The position numbers and the translations under genes are program-made. From assembly GCA_018340805.1 (NCBI GenBank), contig JACMZG010001911.1, positions 35,117,060 to 35,181,059 on the forward strand: a stretch of DNA of 64,000 nucleotides, written 5' to 3'. Each line of letters begins with the position of its first letter. Position 1 is the first letter of the stretch. This document shows, in pieces, positions 38,497 through 51,203 of the stretch. Under the pieces are notes generated by a model, which was not told where the DNA came from, did not search any database, and was given only the letters and a program-made list of their open reading frames with translations. Source of the stretch: Microvelia longipes. Lineage: Eukaryota; Arthropoda; Insecta; Hemiptera; Veliidae.

Positions 38497-38710
38497 AGGT
38501 GATTCAATTGGAGGGTTTTTATGAATGAAATCAATTTGTTTTGACATGTTAGGTTATAGTCCGGAATTGACGTCATTGAAGGAATAAATAGTAAATTTTC
38601 AATGTTGACCACATATACCGATTCCAGCAATGACGTCACACGTCATTCAAAAAACGTCAGGTTATAACCTCCGAATGCGTTTGGTTTGTTTACATCGAAT
38701 TGAATCACCT
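38497..38710. mobile_element. 214-bp MITE with TATA on both flanks
   Basis: The ends are inverted: AGGTGATTCAATT at 38497 and AATTGAATCACCT ending at 38710. Inside are complementary blocks AGGTTATA and TGACGTCA(TTG). Both flanks read TATA (38493-38496 and 38711-38714), consistent with a TA or TATA target duplication as in Tc1/mariner-type MITEs. A related end, AAGGTGATTCA, occurs near 48836. Confidence 0.7.
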
Positions 38711-39439
38711 TATAAATTTCTAACATCTTGGCCCATATGGAAGAATATTGACTTTAATAATTTGGTAATGTTTACGATAATATTTCTATCCTGTAATTAG
38801 CACGTGTCAATCTCACTTTATTAATGGTAAGGATGAGAGAAAAGATCCGCGAGTGAACCATAAAAAGTCGTATAAATAGTGCAAGTTTAGCATATCTTTT
38901 GTTTCATCAAATGCTTTGTTTATTTCTACATTTGTTTTAACTCTACCTTCAGAAACCATGAAGCATTACAGTTAGTTATGATACGATTGTAACATAACGA
39001 TTGAGCCAAATCATTTACGTTATTACATTTATATTTATTCTACGTACTGTTGTAACCATAATTTTGTTATTATTATTATTGTTAATTATTATTATTGTTA
39101 TTGTTATTATTGAATCCTAAATAACTTAGCGATACATCCAGTAGGTTAAACTCTAATAGTTTTGAAAAGAAAATTCTTCTTTCGCAAAATTTATAGCAAT
39201 AACGATTAAACAATATTAATACTCAGATAAAAAGAGTAGGCTTTCTATTAGAGCAGCCTTCGTTAAGAATGTGACATGCAATACAAAATATGAGTATTAA
39301 AAGCTTTGTATGTTGGATCAATATTAATATGAGACTATAGTTATAATTAATTGCCTCGTGTCTTGTATGAAAAGATATTAAGAAATTGAATGTTTTGACA
39401 AGGCTTCAGTTCATTGATAGAGGATAACACTAAGGATAA

Positions 39440-39680
39440 AGCTTATGATGGTAAGGGCTCGGATAGACGGGCCTGGCCTGGTTGCAGGTGGAATTAACCT
39501 CTCCCGGTAGTAGCCGAAGAATGATTTATACGAGGTAAGAGCCTTCAGAAGCTAACGTCAGGACATAAATAACGTCACCAGTAAACACCAGCTCACTCTC
39601 CTAGAGGACGATATAGCAAAGCTTCTGTAACCTTCGTCTTTATAGCCTTATACCCTTCTTCTGGACCCTGGAATAATGAT
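39440..39680. promoter_or_regulatory. GC-richer island 2, candidate cis-regulatory module
   Basis: About 240 bp of balanced sequence with GGTGGAATTAACC, GATTTATACGAGG, GACATAAATAACG and a CAGGTG E-box. No coding signal. Confidence 0.2.
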
Positions 39681-40212
39681 TTATTTTGAAGGAACAAGCC
39701 TTACCACATCTTTCGGAGTAAAGAGAATTGAACCGTTGCTATTTATTTATATGACAAGAAATATTTCAAAAGAGAAACTTAAGTTTACTTACAGGGTTAA
39801 AATAAATCATAGGATAAAGAATGTTTTACGAGTTCTTACACTTATGTTAACTATAACATAAAATGTTACAACATGTTTCTTTGAAGTAACATTATGTCAA
39901 TAATGTAATCGACATATATTATTATTTTATATTTCTATATTTTGCCTAATTCCACTTCCCCCATATTATTTCTATAAAATACAAATTTTAATATTTTTAT
40001 TCAATATTTCCTACTTAATAATTTTAGTTGGTATCAAAACGTCCATCTACGTCAGTTACATTGATATCAGCTGATTTTTGTTTTAAATATTGATTATTAA
40101 AGATTTTTTTCACACCCTTTTAATAAAAAATAGCTATTATTTAACACAATATAAAATGTGCGAGATCGTCATTTATGTTGTACTGGGCATTTAAGATTTA
40201 TTAATTTATTTT

Positions 40213-40860
40213 TTATTGTGCTTTTAGTAAAATGTAACGTGTGACAGGAAGGAGTTTTGAAATAAAAAGTGCTTGTTGAAGGGAGTGTTGCTGGATTGAG
40301 TTGATCCGAGAGAAATGGAAACACTCTAGTGTCAAGTTGAGATGAGTGGTGAATCTGTTGTCCCCCTCCTGTGGCTCTAGCGGTTGAGTGAATGATGAAC
40401 CGGTTTTGTTTTGAATGTGAAGAGAAGAGGGCTCAAAAAACTCGAGAGGAGATTCCTCTATCGCTCTCTTTTTTCCTTGTACTGAGAATACTATAGGATA
40501 TTTGACGGCATCAACCTGTTGTTCTGGGAATTGCCTCTCTGACGAATAGAGCTCAGAACTTGAAAAGTAATTTTTCAAACACAGGATGGGGGAGGTCAGG
40601 ATAATCCTTATCTTTCGGGTTAAAACAGAACCTACTCTACTCGCGGACTAATTCAATCGTGATTAATTCGGCTTCAACAACCGGTGAGGACGGTGTTACA
40701 GGATCCATTAAACATCCTACTCGGAAAGCGACTCAGTATGATTAATAGAAACAACAAACACCACCTTGTCTTTTCTCTTTCATACAGTTTTATTGAGTCT
40801 TTTAATAGCTTATTCTTCTCCCGTAACAAACAGGAATTGAGCTACTCAGAGTAAGCTTTA
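40213..40860. promoter_or_regulatory. GC-richer island 3; contains a 147-codon minus-strand open frame
   Basis: Balanced composition with TTCAATCGTGATTAATTCGG near 40653. The minus strand is open from about 40654 to 40213 without an ATG before a TTG at 40579. The translation is of mixed composition and shows no domain I know. It is either a chance opening in a GC-richer island or an unrecognised exon. Confidence 0.25.
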
Positions 40861-41289
40861 CAAGATATATTTCGGTTTAAAATAACATAAAAGATAAACG
40901 CTTTTAATGATATGTAAAGACAGATAAAAAATATAATTTATTTTGTGAGAACATATAGATCATTATCACATTAGTACAAGGATTTTTAAAGCTTCGGTAA
41001 AATGAACGATGTGAAAATGAATTCTGTGAACTTTACTTTTAAACATGCACAATATCAGCTATACTTTGCAAGGAGTAAGCATAAATCTTAGGGGTAATAA
41101 ATTATTTGAAGGTAGAGTGGAAATTAGCAAGGTAATGAAATGTGAATGTGTTGCATATCGTGTCCAAAGATTTACTTTAGAGTGTAATAGGTTTCTAGGA
41201 GTAAAGTAACGTTCTAGGATGATTTACCTCAGCGATAATGGTTTAGAACAGAGGATTTACTGTAAAGGTAATAATATGGCAGGAAGGAG

Positions 41290-41970
41290 AAGAAGATAGT
41301 GTAGAGCCGTAAATATAAGACAGTGGTCTGGAGGCTTAAATCCGAGTATTTACAGCACCCCTATCCGGTGGATAGCTAATGGCTGGCCAAGGCCGTTCTT
41401 ATCGCTTTCACTGTCCTAAAAGCCGCCGATGTCTCGTTCCGCCCAATCGGGCCCGCAGTGCCTTTACCTATTTCCTATTAGCTAGAGGCATAGCTTCCTA
41501 GCCTCTCAGAAGCCCTTTTATACTCCTTCCTTTCACCGGTACCCGAAAAAGCTAACATATATCTTCTTTTCTTCAGTAAGATCCAGCACGCTATCGCTAA
41601 TTCGATCGCCCCGCGGGATTTATTATTACAACTGGAAAATACCTGCAATTGTGTTTTTCTCTTCTTTTCTTATCCTTTCCCGATTGCTCGGCTCATGAGA
41701 AAAGTGTGACGTGAGATTAACCTCGCCGCATATAAATCCTTGATTGGAACCCGTCCCAAGAGATGTTATCACTCCAGACCTCCCCGAGCAGCCTCTTTTT
41801 ATCATCTTTATTGCTTTCTCGACTAGACTCCTCGCTCTTTGGACGTGTTAAGTTTCTCTCTGAATTTATTAGTTTATCCCCACTTAAAGATACTCTTCTT
41901 ACTGTGTCACGGAATTAAACCGAGAATCAGATCCATACTGAGCCCTCGTTCCTTCCACAACTACATCTAT
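41290..41970. promoter_or_regulatory. GC-richer island 4, candidate cis-regulatory module
   Basis: The most GC-rich of the islands. It carries homeodomain-like and Caudal-like sites: GATAGCTAATGG near 41382, CTTTTATACTCC near 41515, GCTAATTCGATCGCCCCGCG near 41596, GGATTTATTATTAC near 41617 and CATATAAATCC near 41729, plus CTTATC/GATAAG GATA-type sites. No open frame longer than expected and no splice sites. Regulatory role is inferred from composition and motif density only. Confidence 0.3.
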
Positions 41971-42183
41971 AAACAACTAGAACAACTTACATTGTACTTT
42001 AGATAAAATAAATCTTTAGCATTATTTTTAGAAGAAATTTAATTATACTATGATAATTTTTGCATTAAACCTTGTACAACATCTTAGTTTTTGTATATTG
42101 GAATAAATTACTTAATATAACACTTATGCCTCTGATACTATGGACTTATGTAATTGTAGGTAATCACATCTATGATTATCATG

Positions 42184-42236
42184 GATCTCTCTCTCTCTCT
42201 CTCCTCTCTCTCTATATATATATATATTAATATATA

Positions 42237-42288
<52 letters not shown>

Positions 42289-42306
42289 TAATTATATATA
42301 TATATC
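42184..42306. repeat. (TC)n followed by (TA)n microsatellite
   Basis: CTCTCT run from about 42188 to 42213, then TATATA to about 42306 with short slips. Confidence 0.95.
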
Positions 42307-43539
42307 GCCGCGTATGCCAATATATTTCCTGCATGTGCTTGTAGGATAGTTCTTTAATTGCACACTCTTTAGTTAGGAGTAGCAAAGTAGTAAAATAATA
42401 AGCAATACAATTTATTAGACGTTATCAGTCATAGTTATGATATTTACTATTTGTTCGTGTAGGTATTAGTATTTTTAGCGATTTTATTTAGAAGAATTCT
42501 CTTTGCATGCCAATGTCAATATTATTATCCTGATCACGAAAGGAAAGTCATAGAGACAAATTTTCCGAGTTAGTTAGAATCATATTTTCAAATTAATGAA
42601 TGTATCAACATTTTTTAAAGATAATAATACCTGTTTTTTTAACTATTATTATTATTATCATTACCCGCACCTTAAAACAATGATTAAACTTACTTTATTA
42701 GATAGTGGATAATACAGCTAGAATAGTTAAGAATAGCAAAAGGGGTATTGTATTTTCTTCTAACACCACTATTTTCCCTTCTACCACCTACTACTGTAGA
42801 GAAAGTATTGTGCTCGCCTAAAAATCCGAGTTCCCTAGAATCAACTGTTTTAAGCATTTTAAGACGTTGTAAAAGATTCTCATCATTATATAAGTATTGC
42901 AGGTGAGTGCGAGAGTTGGAGACGTATTTGCAGACGTATTCATGCTTATAAGAGTTAAAGCATTGCACAAAAATTAACTATTACTTCCTATTGTTGTCCA
43001 CAAAATGAAAATTATAGAATCTTAGTTAAAATTATGTTAAATAAAAAAAACACACTATAATTAAAAACAATTAATGTATTGTCAACCATAATAGCATATC
43101 TTAGTTAGTCATAGATACCCAGTTTGCAAATCCTCCAAACGTTTATGGTAAAAACAAAGAGTTGACTTATAGTGTTAAATGAAAATTGAATGTGGAATTA
43201 AAAATTTACATGTTGGGATGACAAACAGATTGCACTTTATTATTGACAGCAACCCATATTAACTTTATTAATTCTTTTTATATTCATATTTTAGTTGCTT
43301 GTAAATAATAAAATAGTTGTTTAGTGACAAACTTCAATTACGAATCTAATGGTTATTTTCATAATGTAAGTGGAAGAGCTTCTATTTTCACTTTATCTTG
43401 CAACATAATAACGTCAAAAATATTTCATCTCACACAAGTTGTTACCTTTTTAACTCTTTTACTTTACTTGAAGCTTCCACATAAACTATCAAGCTAAATT
43501 ACGTATCAGGTAAAGAAGGTCGACAAAATTAAATCGGAG

Positions 43540-44120
43540 ATGTTAATGGAAATATGGGTGGACCTTTTGACGGTATTATAAAGCGAGAAAATATAGGTCA
43601 AGTCATGTTAGAGAGTAGACGATGTTGATTACACGTAAAGTAGAATGCCATCATTGATTAACCTATACAAGAAAACTTAACGAAACAAGCACGTTTAATA
43701 TCAAGAGAGAACACAGAGATAATTAGGGCGGAGTGGCAGGACCTCCAATTTTATTAGATCCTTCTTTGCTACCCTCTCTCTCTACCGCGTTACAAGTTTA
43801 AATTAGCAAATTCTTGTCCATAAAGCAGAGGGTTTATGAACAAGGGGGGTTTAGGAGACCCAAGGAGTTGGTTAATTACAGTTTATATCTGTGTATTTTA
43901 TAACGGAGTTTAAAGTTGAGAGCTGTAAAGTGCGTAATGGATGTGAAACAGTCAAGGGAGAAAAAGAGGAGAAAGAGGCAAGGATTAGACAGGTGCGAGT
44001 TTGGTTAGACCTCGCCGAGTTTCCCTAATCACTGTCGCTTTCCTTATCACTACTAACACAACCTCCCGACCAACCCCTGTTAATTATGACGGACTCCAAC
44101 TTGAATTAAGGAACTACCGG
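43540..44120. promoter_or_regulatory. GC-richer island 5, candidate cis-regulatory module
   Basis: Contains GAGATAATTAGGGCGG near 43717, GGTTTATGAACAAGG near 43830, GGTTAATTACAG near 43870, CAGGTG near 43990 and GTTAATTATGACGG near 44079, plus a pyrimidine-rich patch at 43770-43790. No coding signal on either strand. Confidence 0.3.
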
Positions 44121-44776
44121 ACATAATGCCTTTTCTAACTAACATATTTCCTTCACAAGTTTAAAGTCTTCTTACTTTATGCGACTTTTTCTCTTCTCTA
44201 TATTTATTGCTTCAGTCTGGAAAGATAAGTTTTAATTTTAATACTAAAACTTTGGTATGAAATTTATAGCACCTAGTCAGATTAAAGTTACATTACGAGT
44301 TACATTGTTCCTATATTGCTATTTACCACGATTAAACTGTGTCGTATTTTATATTCTACTTATTTTATTTACTATGATGTAACATTGAAACTGACAGTGT
44401 ACACTTATTTCGAAGGTGAAAACAAATATTAAAATTATGAAGAAGAAAAAAATTAAGCTCACCAGCAGCTGCTGTCACAATTCACCCCCTTTCGAAGCCG
44501 ATTGGAATATCGCAAAGGATTCTTATAAAAAATAAATCACTTGACAAATGATTATTGCGAGAGTGTATGTTTTGGCCAGTCTAAAAGAGCCTATTTTAGT
44601 AGTCATGAAGATAAACATCATGACCACAGGCTAGAGTTGGCGTTCTTACGCACATCTGAAGAAGACCGGGTGATGATTTTTTTTTAAACAGGGGGATAGC
44701 GTGGAGTTTGCTTGATGTGTAAATGAACTTAAATTGAAGAGAGAGGGTGGGGAGGTAACATTAATTTAAAGCGTTA

Positions 44777-44984
44777 TGACGATAGTAGGTGTTCCGGAAG
44801 TTGACCTATGCACCATTAAACCCACGCATACAGGCATCAGAACCATGACCGGATGAACCATATTTGGTTTAACCTGAATCATGTTCGGTTAAATCTAAAC
44901 CATGTTGAACATAAGCCCTGTATGTCCCTGTATGCGTGGGTTGAATGGTGCATAGATCAACTTCCGGAAAACCTACTGACGATA
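44777..44984. mobile_element. 192-bp MITE with 8-bp target-site duplication (hAT-like)
   Basis: The element at 44785-44976 starts GTAGGTGTTCCGGAAGTTGA, and its right end is the inverted copy. The terminal inverted repeats match over about 50 bp with three mismatches. The flanks TGACGATA (44777-44784) and TGACGATA (44977-44984) are identical 8-bp direct repeats. An 8-bp duplication is typical of hAT (also of some P and Merlin) transposons. The interior holds several GGTTTAAC/GAACCAT repeats. The 67-codon frame beginning at 44853 is produced by this element. The intact duplication suggests a fairly recent insertion. Confidence 0.88.
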
Positions 44985-45561
44985 TTGGATAGCTCAATAA
45001 GTGCACATTCTTTATTAGATTTCTTCCCATCTCGAGTAAGTTTTATTTTATTTTAGTTAATTTCTTAGTTTCCAAAATATGTTATTTATTTTTATTATGT
45101 GTGCAGTATTTTTTTATCTCAATTATTTATTTTAAGTTATATATGTGTATTTATGTTATTAATTACTAAGCGTATACGTGAGTTATTACATTCACTCATT
45201 TAAGCTTAAATGAATAAATAAATCTTACTTGTTCGTTCAATTGATTATTTTTTTTACTTATCTATTTAGTTTTTTAGCATTTCCTGCTTCTATTTTGTTT
45301 CATTTTACTAATTAGATTTAGCTACCTGACTTAATTACTAAACACTTTGAGTGAAGAACTATTTTGGCGTTTATAACATACAATTTTTTTCTGATTAGAG
45401 AATTTAGAATAAAATAATGATCTCTATAATCCAAAATATCTAAAAAGTATCATACTATCTAAATTACTAGAATGGGGTGGTACACCTAAACATAACTATA
45501 TTATCAAATAGAAGAACCCTTTTAAAAATTTCTAAAAATAAGTAGAAGTGTTTCACCCTAA

Positions 45562-45601
45562 GTTTTACCAATTTACCTTAAACAGGGTAAATTGGTAAAA
45601 C
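45562..45601. repeat. perfect 16-bp stem hairpin
   Basis: GTTTTACCAATTTACC at 45562-45577, an 8-nt spacer, then its exact complement at 45586-45601. No T run or gene is attached. It may be a tiny inverted-repeat remnant. Confidence 0.8.
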
Positions 45602-47129
45602 CTTTAATTGGTTTCCTAAGTACAAGTAAGTAATTGGTATTCCTTTAATACAATTTTCAATGTATTACATTTAGTTTACTCAGAGTCCTTATTTGCCTGC
45701 TGACTTCTTTTTCTTTAACGTCAAATACTTTTAATTCATTTTAACCTTCACGTGATTAAATGTTATAATTTCATAATAAATTATTCTATGATGTTACCCT
45801 ACATTTAGCCTGTAGAATGCTGTAATATAAAAACAAATGCATTTTCTTGTTTAATTGGATATAACATTCAAATATAAATAAACGTCAATATGAAATGCCT
45901 TCATCAATTAAACAGATATCGGAAAATAAATATATATGTTTTTCAATAAAAAGAGCATGAGCAAAATATCCCCATGTTTTTGCGAACAAAAAATATTATA
46001 TATACATTCTTTGTAAACCTTTTCTAATTGAAATTCACCGGGAACGCAGTAAATACAAGGAGGGGAAATCATTGACAGACATCAAAATATCGGAGAAAAT
46101 GCATTCCGAAAGCAAAATACAAGCCCATATCAAAACTACCATTAAACCATCTGACAGTTCAATTTTTCAGCAACAAAAAATAATAAAACAATATATGAAA
46201 TTTAATTCTTGATATTATTATATATCACTCCATCTATTCTTTTCCCTGGAAATCTATTGATGTTATTTTTTCGACGTTATATCGAGTTTTATACGATGAT
46301 ATTATATTGCAATTGAGTGAAGTTTTGTTAATTATTTTTTGTAGTAAAAGGAAAAATTGTCTGATATTTTTGATTGTTACTGATAGCTTTTAAATAATGA
46401 AGTTGGTTAATTGATACGTAGAGTAATGAATAAGGGAATATGATGATATACATTGTAAAATAAACAAAAGAAAAAAATATATAAAACAATATTATTTTGA
46501 AATTAATTAAATAAGATATTATCTGGTTGTCAACTGTTGCAAATACGAGGGATGTGACAATTTCGTCTTAAAAGATTTTTGATAAATTTTCAACTTCAAT
46601 TAAAAAACCTCATAAGCGTCATTTTATGACGAAAATTCTATAGAAATTCGTTGATCTGGGGCTTTTTAGTTGTTTTAAAGTCCCCTGATCACGAAAATAA
46701 AATTCATCTACCCTGTAAGAAATGTGAATTTGTTTATTGTCAAAATTAACTATGGGCAAAAACCCTTGAAATTGTTTTGTAAGTAAGAAATATGGTTGTC
46801 TAATTTAAACTCAATTATGCAGAACTAACTAAAGGCTTTAATTATGATTATATTTAAATTGGACCATTTCTATCTAAAAGTATACTTATGTTCATCTTTT
46901 GTGTCAGTAAGCTGTCGTTAAGCTTATTACCTATTCCATTATATCAGCATTTTTCCTTAGTTATTTTACTAATGTAAATATGGAACTAATTAAAAATAGT
47001 TAGTATTGGATGGGTTAGCTTGTTTGGTTCAGACAAAATAGATTAGAAAATGCTTGAATGTTTTACAGTATGTTATAGATCACTATGTTCATCTCTTTTA
47101 ACTCATTTACTGATCCTGACACACAAAAG
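45602..47129. other. AT-rich DNA, nothing supported
   Basis: No exon, repeat or element recognised. Confidence 0.5.
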
Positions 47130-47720
47130 AAACATAGTAGTAAAAAAAGAAAAAAGCTGAAGAGATAAAACAGTAAAAGAACAGGGGGTAGGGGGAGGTT
47201 TAAAAAGTTTTCTGGTAAGATGTAGTGTAGAGGGGAGTCATTAAATCAGAGGGACGTGCGAGCCAGAGTGAAGGGACCACAAGCCTTGCTCTAAATCTTT
47301 CTTTTTCCTGCTTGGGTTTCTGCTCCCTGCTAATGGGTGGCCGTGTCTCAACCCCCGATTTACTGCCTACTGATAAAAATACCATCTAACTCCAAGTAGG
47401 ACTAGCCCCCCATCAATTTAATCAATCCGTCCTTCCTTTTAAAAGACGCCTTCTACAAGGGTAGAAATCTGTCTTTTGGCTCTTTGCTTAGAGCGGAGCC
47501 TTGCTAAAGGTCTTAAATCTACCGGCCCTTACTACAGCACACTGCGTCTACCCAGTTTATTGTAAAGACGTTACCCCACCTCCTTTACTGTTTCTTCTTT
47601 CCAGTTTCGCTTTAAAGCAAGTTTTAAATGGCTTGTTGTATCTCTGGGACATCTTTTTGCCTTCATCTGCATAAAAGCCTTCTGTTTACTTCGATCCGAT
47701 ATAATTAAGGGTGAGTAATG
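47130..47720. promoter_or_regulatory. GC-richer island 6, candidate cis-regulatory module
   Basis: Contains GTCATTAAATCAG, CTGCTAATGGGTGG, CCCCATCAATTTAATCAATC, CCAGTTTATTGTAAAG and GATATAATTAAGGG. The minus-strand 61-codon frame at 47200-47385 is not protein-like. No splice structure. Confidence 0.25.
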
Positions 47721-49039
47721 TTTGGAATCTCGTTTAGTGAAGTATAATTTGATTAAATACTGTTATTGCTAAACTTATTTCTCTACAAATAATGATTATT
47801 ACTCTGAAATATTCACTTAATTTAATAGATTTCCTCTAATAGCATCCGATTAATATTTAGTGTAACATTAATATTGTGAGCAGATATAAATTAAAATATT
47901 ATTTGTCCTCATTAATAACCATGTTTGCATTAAAAATCTAAAACTGAGATGTCTTCTGAATTGTACTCAGGCCAGTAGCCAGCCGAAACTTGTAGGAGAG
48001 GGTACCAATCCCAGAGGAGCAAATTCCAATGAAATTTACTTCATCAGAGGGGGCAAATTTTTTTAGGAGAGCAATTCCCTCCCTGGCCTCTATGACCAGA
48101 TTGTACGATTACGGTCCAGATTGAACTTATCAAAGGTTTTAAGACCTCCTTGTAAATGATTCTACAATGTTTTCTATCTATATGTGTGTGTGTCTGTTAT
48201 TATCGTAGCTTAAAGGTTTGTTTATGCTAGACCATTCAAACTTCGTAAAACAATGAGGTTAGTATATCTACCTACGGTTTTTTGTCGAATCACTCTTAAG
48301 CAACATCGAGCGTGGTCAGTAGGTGACTGGGTGACTGCTAGGAGTAAAACGTATTTTTTAAAGCCTAAACTTTATAAGGGAATGTGCAATATGTTTATTT
48401 TACCTATAATTACTGTATACGTCAAAATAACGATGGCATTTTACTCTTAAGCACCACTGAAGAAATGTAGTATGTAGAATTTGTTTATTAATAAAGTAAT
48501 AATATAATTAATAAAATCAAATAATAAATATATTATAATATAATAAAATAAATAATAAAATAAAACAAATATAATTACAGTAATATGGTGTATATATTTT
48601 TATATAAAAAAACCAGGAGTTTTTTTATTATTAAGAACAATATATTTGTACAAGAGTTACAGGCTATTGCCTTTTTCTTGTTTTTGTTAAATAGAATAAA
48701 TTAAAAAAAAAAATATTTTTCAAGAACTTTTAGTTCATGAGTATTACTCTTAGATGATTTGCGGGCAAACAAGGTGTCGGCAAGCACAAATATTATTACC
48801 AGAGAAATGCTAGTTTTTTACAAATCATATCTAAAAGGTGATTCAGAAAATCTTGTGATGAATCATAATAATTGAATCACGTGCATCACGTGACGTCATG
48901 TATTTCTTAAATATACGTCAATAGAAACAAATCAATACTTAACTTTCTTTTCTGCTTCTGATAAGGATTAGGACTTGAATAAACGGAAGGGACGAAATAC
49001 TATAAAAAAAAGTTATTTGCTTTCATTTTAAGATTAGCA

Positions 49040-49440
49040 TTTTAGAAAAAAGAGGAAGAAACAGAAAGACCTGGATTTATCCGTTTCCATCAAGCGTTAG
49101 CCCCGGAGAGAGAAGGATTGTAATCTAGTTGCGTTTTATAGCCCAGAGAGCTCATTGGGAGATTTATAATGGTTCTGTAATTAGCGAGGAGAGAAGAGCT
49201 AGGTCATAAATCCTAAGAGGGTGGGAGAAAAAGAGAACAGAGGCGAATAGAGACGAGCAAATTATGAAAATCACACTGAGGACTGAGGGCTCGTCAGTAT
49301 TAAAGAGAGAGAAGGGAATACTGTAGAACTGACTGACACTACGCCCTGGGATTTTCTTCTACGATACTTCTCATTCCCTTTTATCTTTTACACTCATCTT
49401 CATTCTATCTTTTCCACCCTGTCTGCCTCCCTCGTTTTTT
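49040..49440. promoter_or_regulatory. GC-richer island 7, candidate cis-regulatory module
   Basis: Dense homeodomain/Caudal-like sites: TTTATAG at 49135-49141, GATTTATAATGG at 49161, TAATTAG at 49178-49184 and GGTCATAAATCC near 49202. The flanks are (AT)n and AT-rich DNA. No coding frame. Confidence 0.3.
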
Positions 49441-49499
49441 TCTTGCTGTTTTTCTCAACAATAGTCAATCCTTTTGAAGAAACTGAAAATTCTTAAACA

Positions 49500-49501
49500 T
49501 T

Positions 49502-49574
<73 letters not shown>

Positions 49575-49600
49575 ATAATATATATATATATATATATAAG
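49500..49600. repeat. (AT)n microsatellite
   Basis: About 100 bp of TATATA with a short TAATAATAAT interruption. Confidence 0.95.
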
Positions 49601-49929
49601 AGTGCTAAGACAGAAGCTAAAAAAAGTTATTTATTACAGAGCCAAGTAATTACAATTTAAACTAATTTGTAAGCCTAAGTTTATAAAAGTTAAAAAACTA
49701 TTCCTCCTCGGTTATTTAAATAATAATTTTTAGAAAGTTAGAACAAAACCAACCCCAGTGGACCGAGATATTTCATAAAAAGACTTTTCACTTGATTTTT
49801 ATACATATATAACATAATGTAAACAAATCACGTTTTTTGAATAATTCATTCGAATATTCCCTTATATTGTGGCAGTATGCTACTTACATAAACTAGTAAT
49901 ATAACGAACTAATATACGACAATAACCAG

Positions 49930-50150
49930 TGGCCGTGAAGCGGCCCTCAAAGCCAAGGCCGCAGGGCGGCCTCTTGGCCTCTTGTTTTGAAATAAAATAG
50001 TAATATTATTGTCAATAAAATAAATATGTGAGCTAATATGAACGTTTGTACCGAGTTTAATCTTATTTGGTTGATGCTTTAGGCTTGTACTATGTGAAAA
50101 AATTCATACACATACATTCATACATACAGACACCATTTTTGTTACTTAAA
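49930..50150 (+). mobile_element. possible LINE 3' end relic
   Basis: A GC-rich start (GGCCGTGAAGCGGCCC, GGCCGCAGGGCGGCC) is followed by GTACCGAGTTTAATCTTATT, GGCTTGTACTATGTG and a CATACATACATTCATACATACAGACA tail. In insects this order (a 'tttggtgccaagtttcatcaaaatcgg'-like block, then tandem CATA and ACAGACA) is typical of 3' ends of RTE-like and related LINEs. It is too short for a firm family. Confidence 0.35.
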
Positions 50151-50843
50151 CGTAAATACTTGATAAAAAAAGCATGCACATAGAAAAAATATTCGAAAAT
50201 CTAAATCCATTTTTTCACAATGTTTAAGGGTGTAATGTTAAAACCCCTTAAATGATTCACACATAGTACAGAATTATTAAAATTAGTTATAAAAACAGCT
50301 AACACAGCACCTATGTTTTGTTTGAACCCTTTATCATGTTAAATTTACATTAAATGGTTAATTTAAAAACAAAACACTAACTTAAAATTTTAATTTGATT
50401 TAGTCCATTTTTTCTCCTTATTTACTTTAAAATTGTTCAGCTACAAACCTCTAGACAAAACTGTAACCGCTGTCTCCTCTTTTCTTCACTGCTCGCTGGC
50501 ACTGATGATGATCTGTTAAGATTGAAAGCTGGTTATGTAAAATATATATCATTAGTGGAAAGACTCTGTTTTATTTCATTACTGGTTAAAGTTCATCGTA
50601 TCTTTTTCTCTTCTAGTAAGCAATAATATAATTTTCAGTTATTTTTAAATAAAAGGTTCTTAAAATTTTAAGGTTAAAAAATTGTTGTTTACAGTTAAAG
50701 TCCTTTAAAATATTCATGCAATTTATTTTAAATTGAATTGATGTCGATTATAGTATTTAAACCTATATGAAAGAGAATTTCCTAGAGAAAATTACAATTT
50801 TATTAAAAAATAAATTAATTCAATAAATATTTCTCCCTAAATG

Positions 50844-50914
50844 ACTTGCATTAAAAACTTTAATGCAAGTGTAACTTTAACTTGATGTGGGGATCATTAA
50901 ATGACCCTCACATC
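50844..50914. repeat. two adjacent short hairpins
   Basis: The first, 50844-50870, is ACTTGCATTAAA with its exact complement after 3 nt. The second, 50884-50914, is GATGTGGGGATCATT with its complement (two mismatches) around one base. Confidence 0.75.
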
Positions 50915-51203
50915 TCGTGATAGTCATTTAAATTTTATTTACAGGGGTTTAAATTAATATATGCTGTAAGCTAATCCTTATGTTTGTTGATTATATCCCT
51001 GATCTTAAAGTTTTGCCATCAAAACAATGATGAAAGAGAATGGTTAATTATCTAAAGGTGATCTGAAAGCTCACAGCAAAGCTATAAAAGAGTTTAAATG
51101 TACCAACTCTGTATATCTAGATTATGGAATAAAGGGAGCTCTCTTTTGCATACGTGTTTTATTTAGGTTTGTAATATGAGGATCAGTTGTTATGTTTTTT
51201 TAG

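Noticed and set aside
42690..42968. 92-residue minus-strand open frame
   Set aside because: No ATG at the called start, no recognised domain and no convincing splice context.
44853..45056. 67-residue plus-strand frame
   Set aside because: Begins inside the 192-bp MITE and runs across its right inverted repeat.
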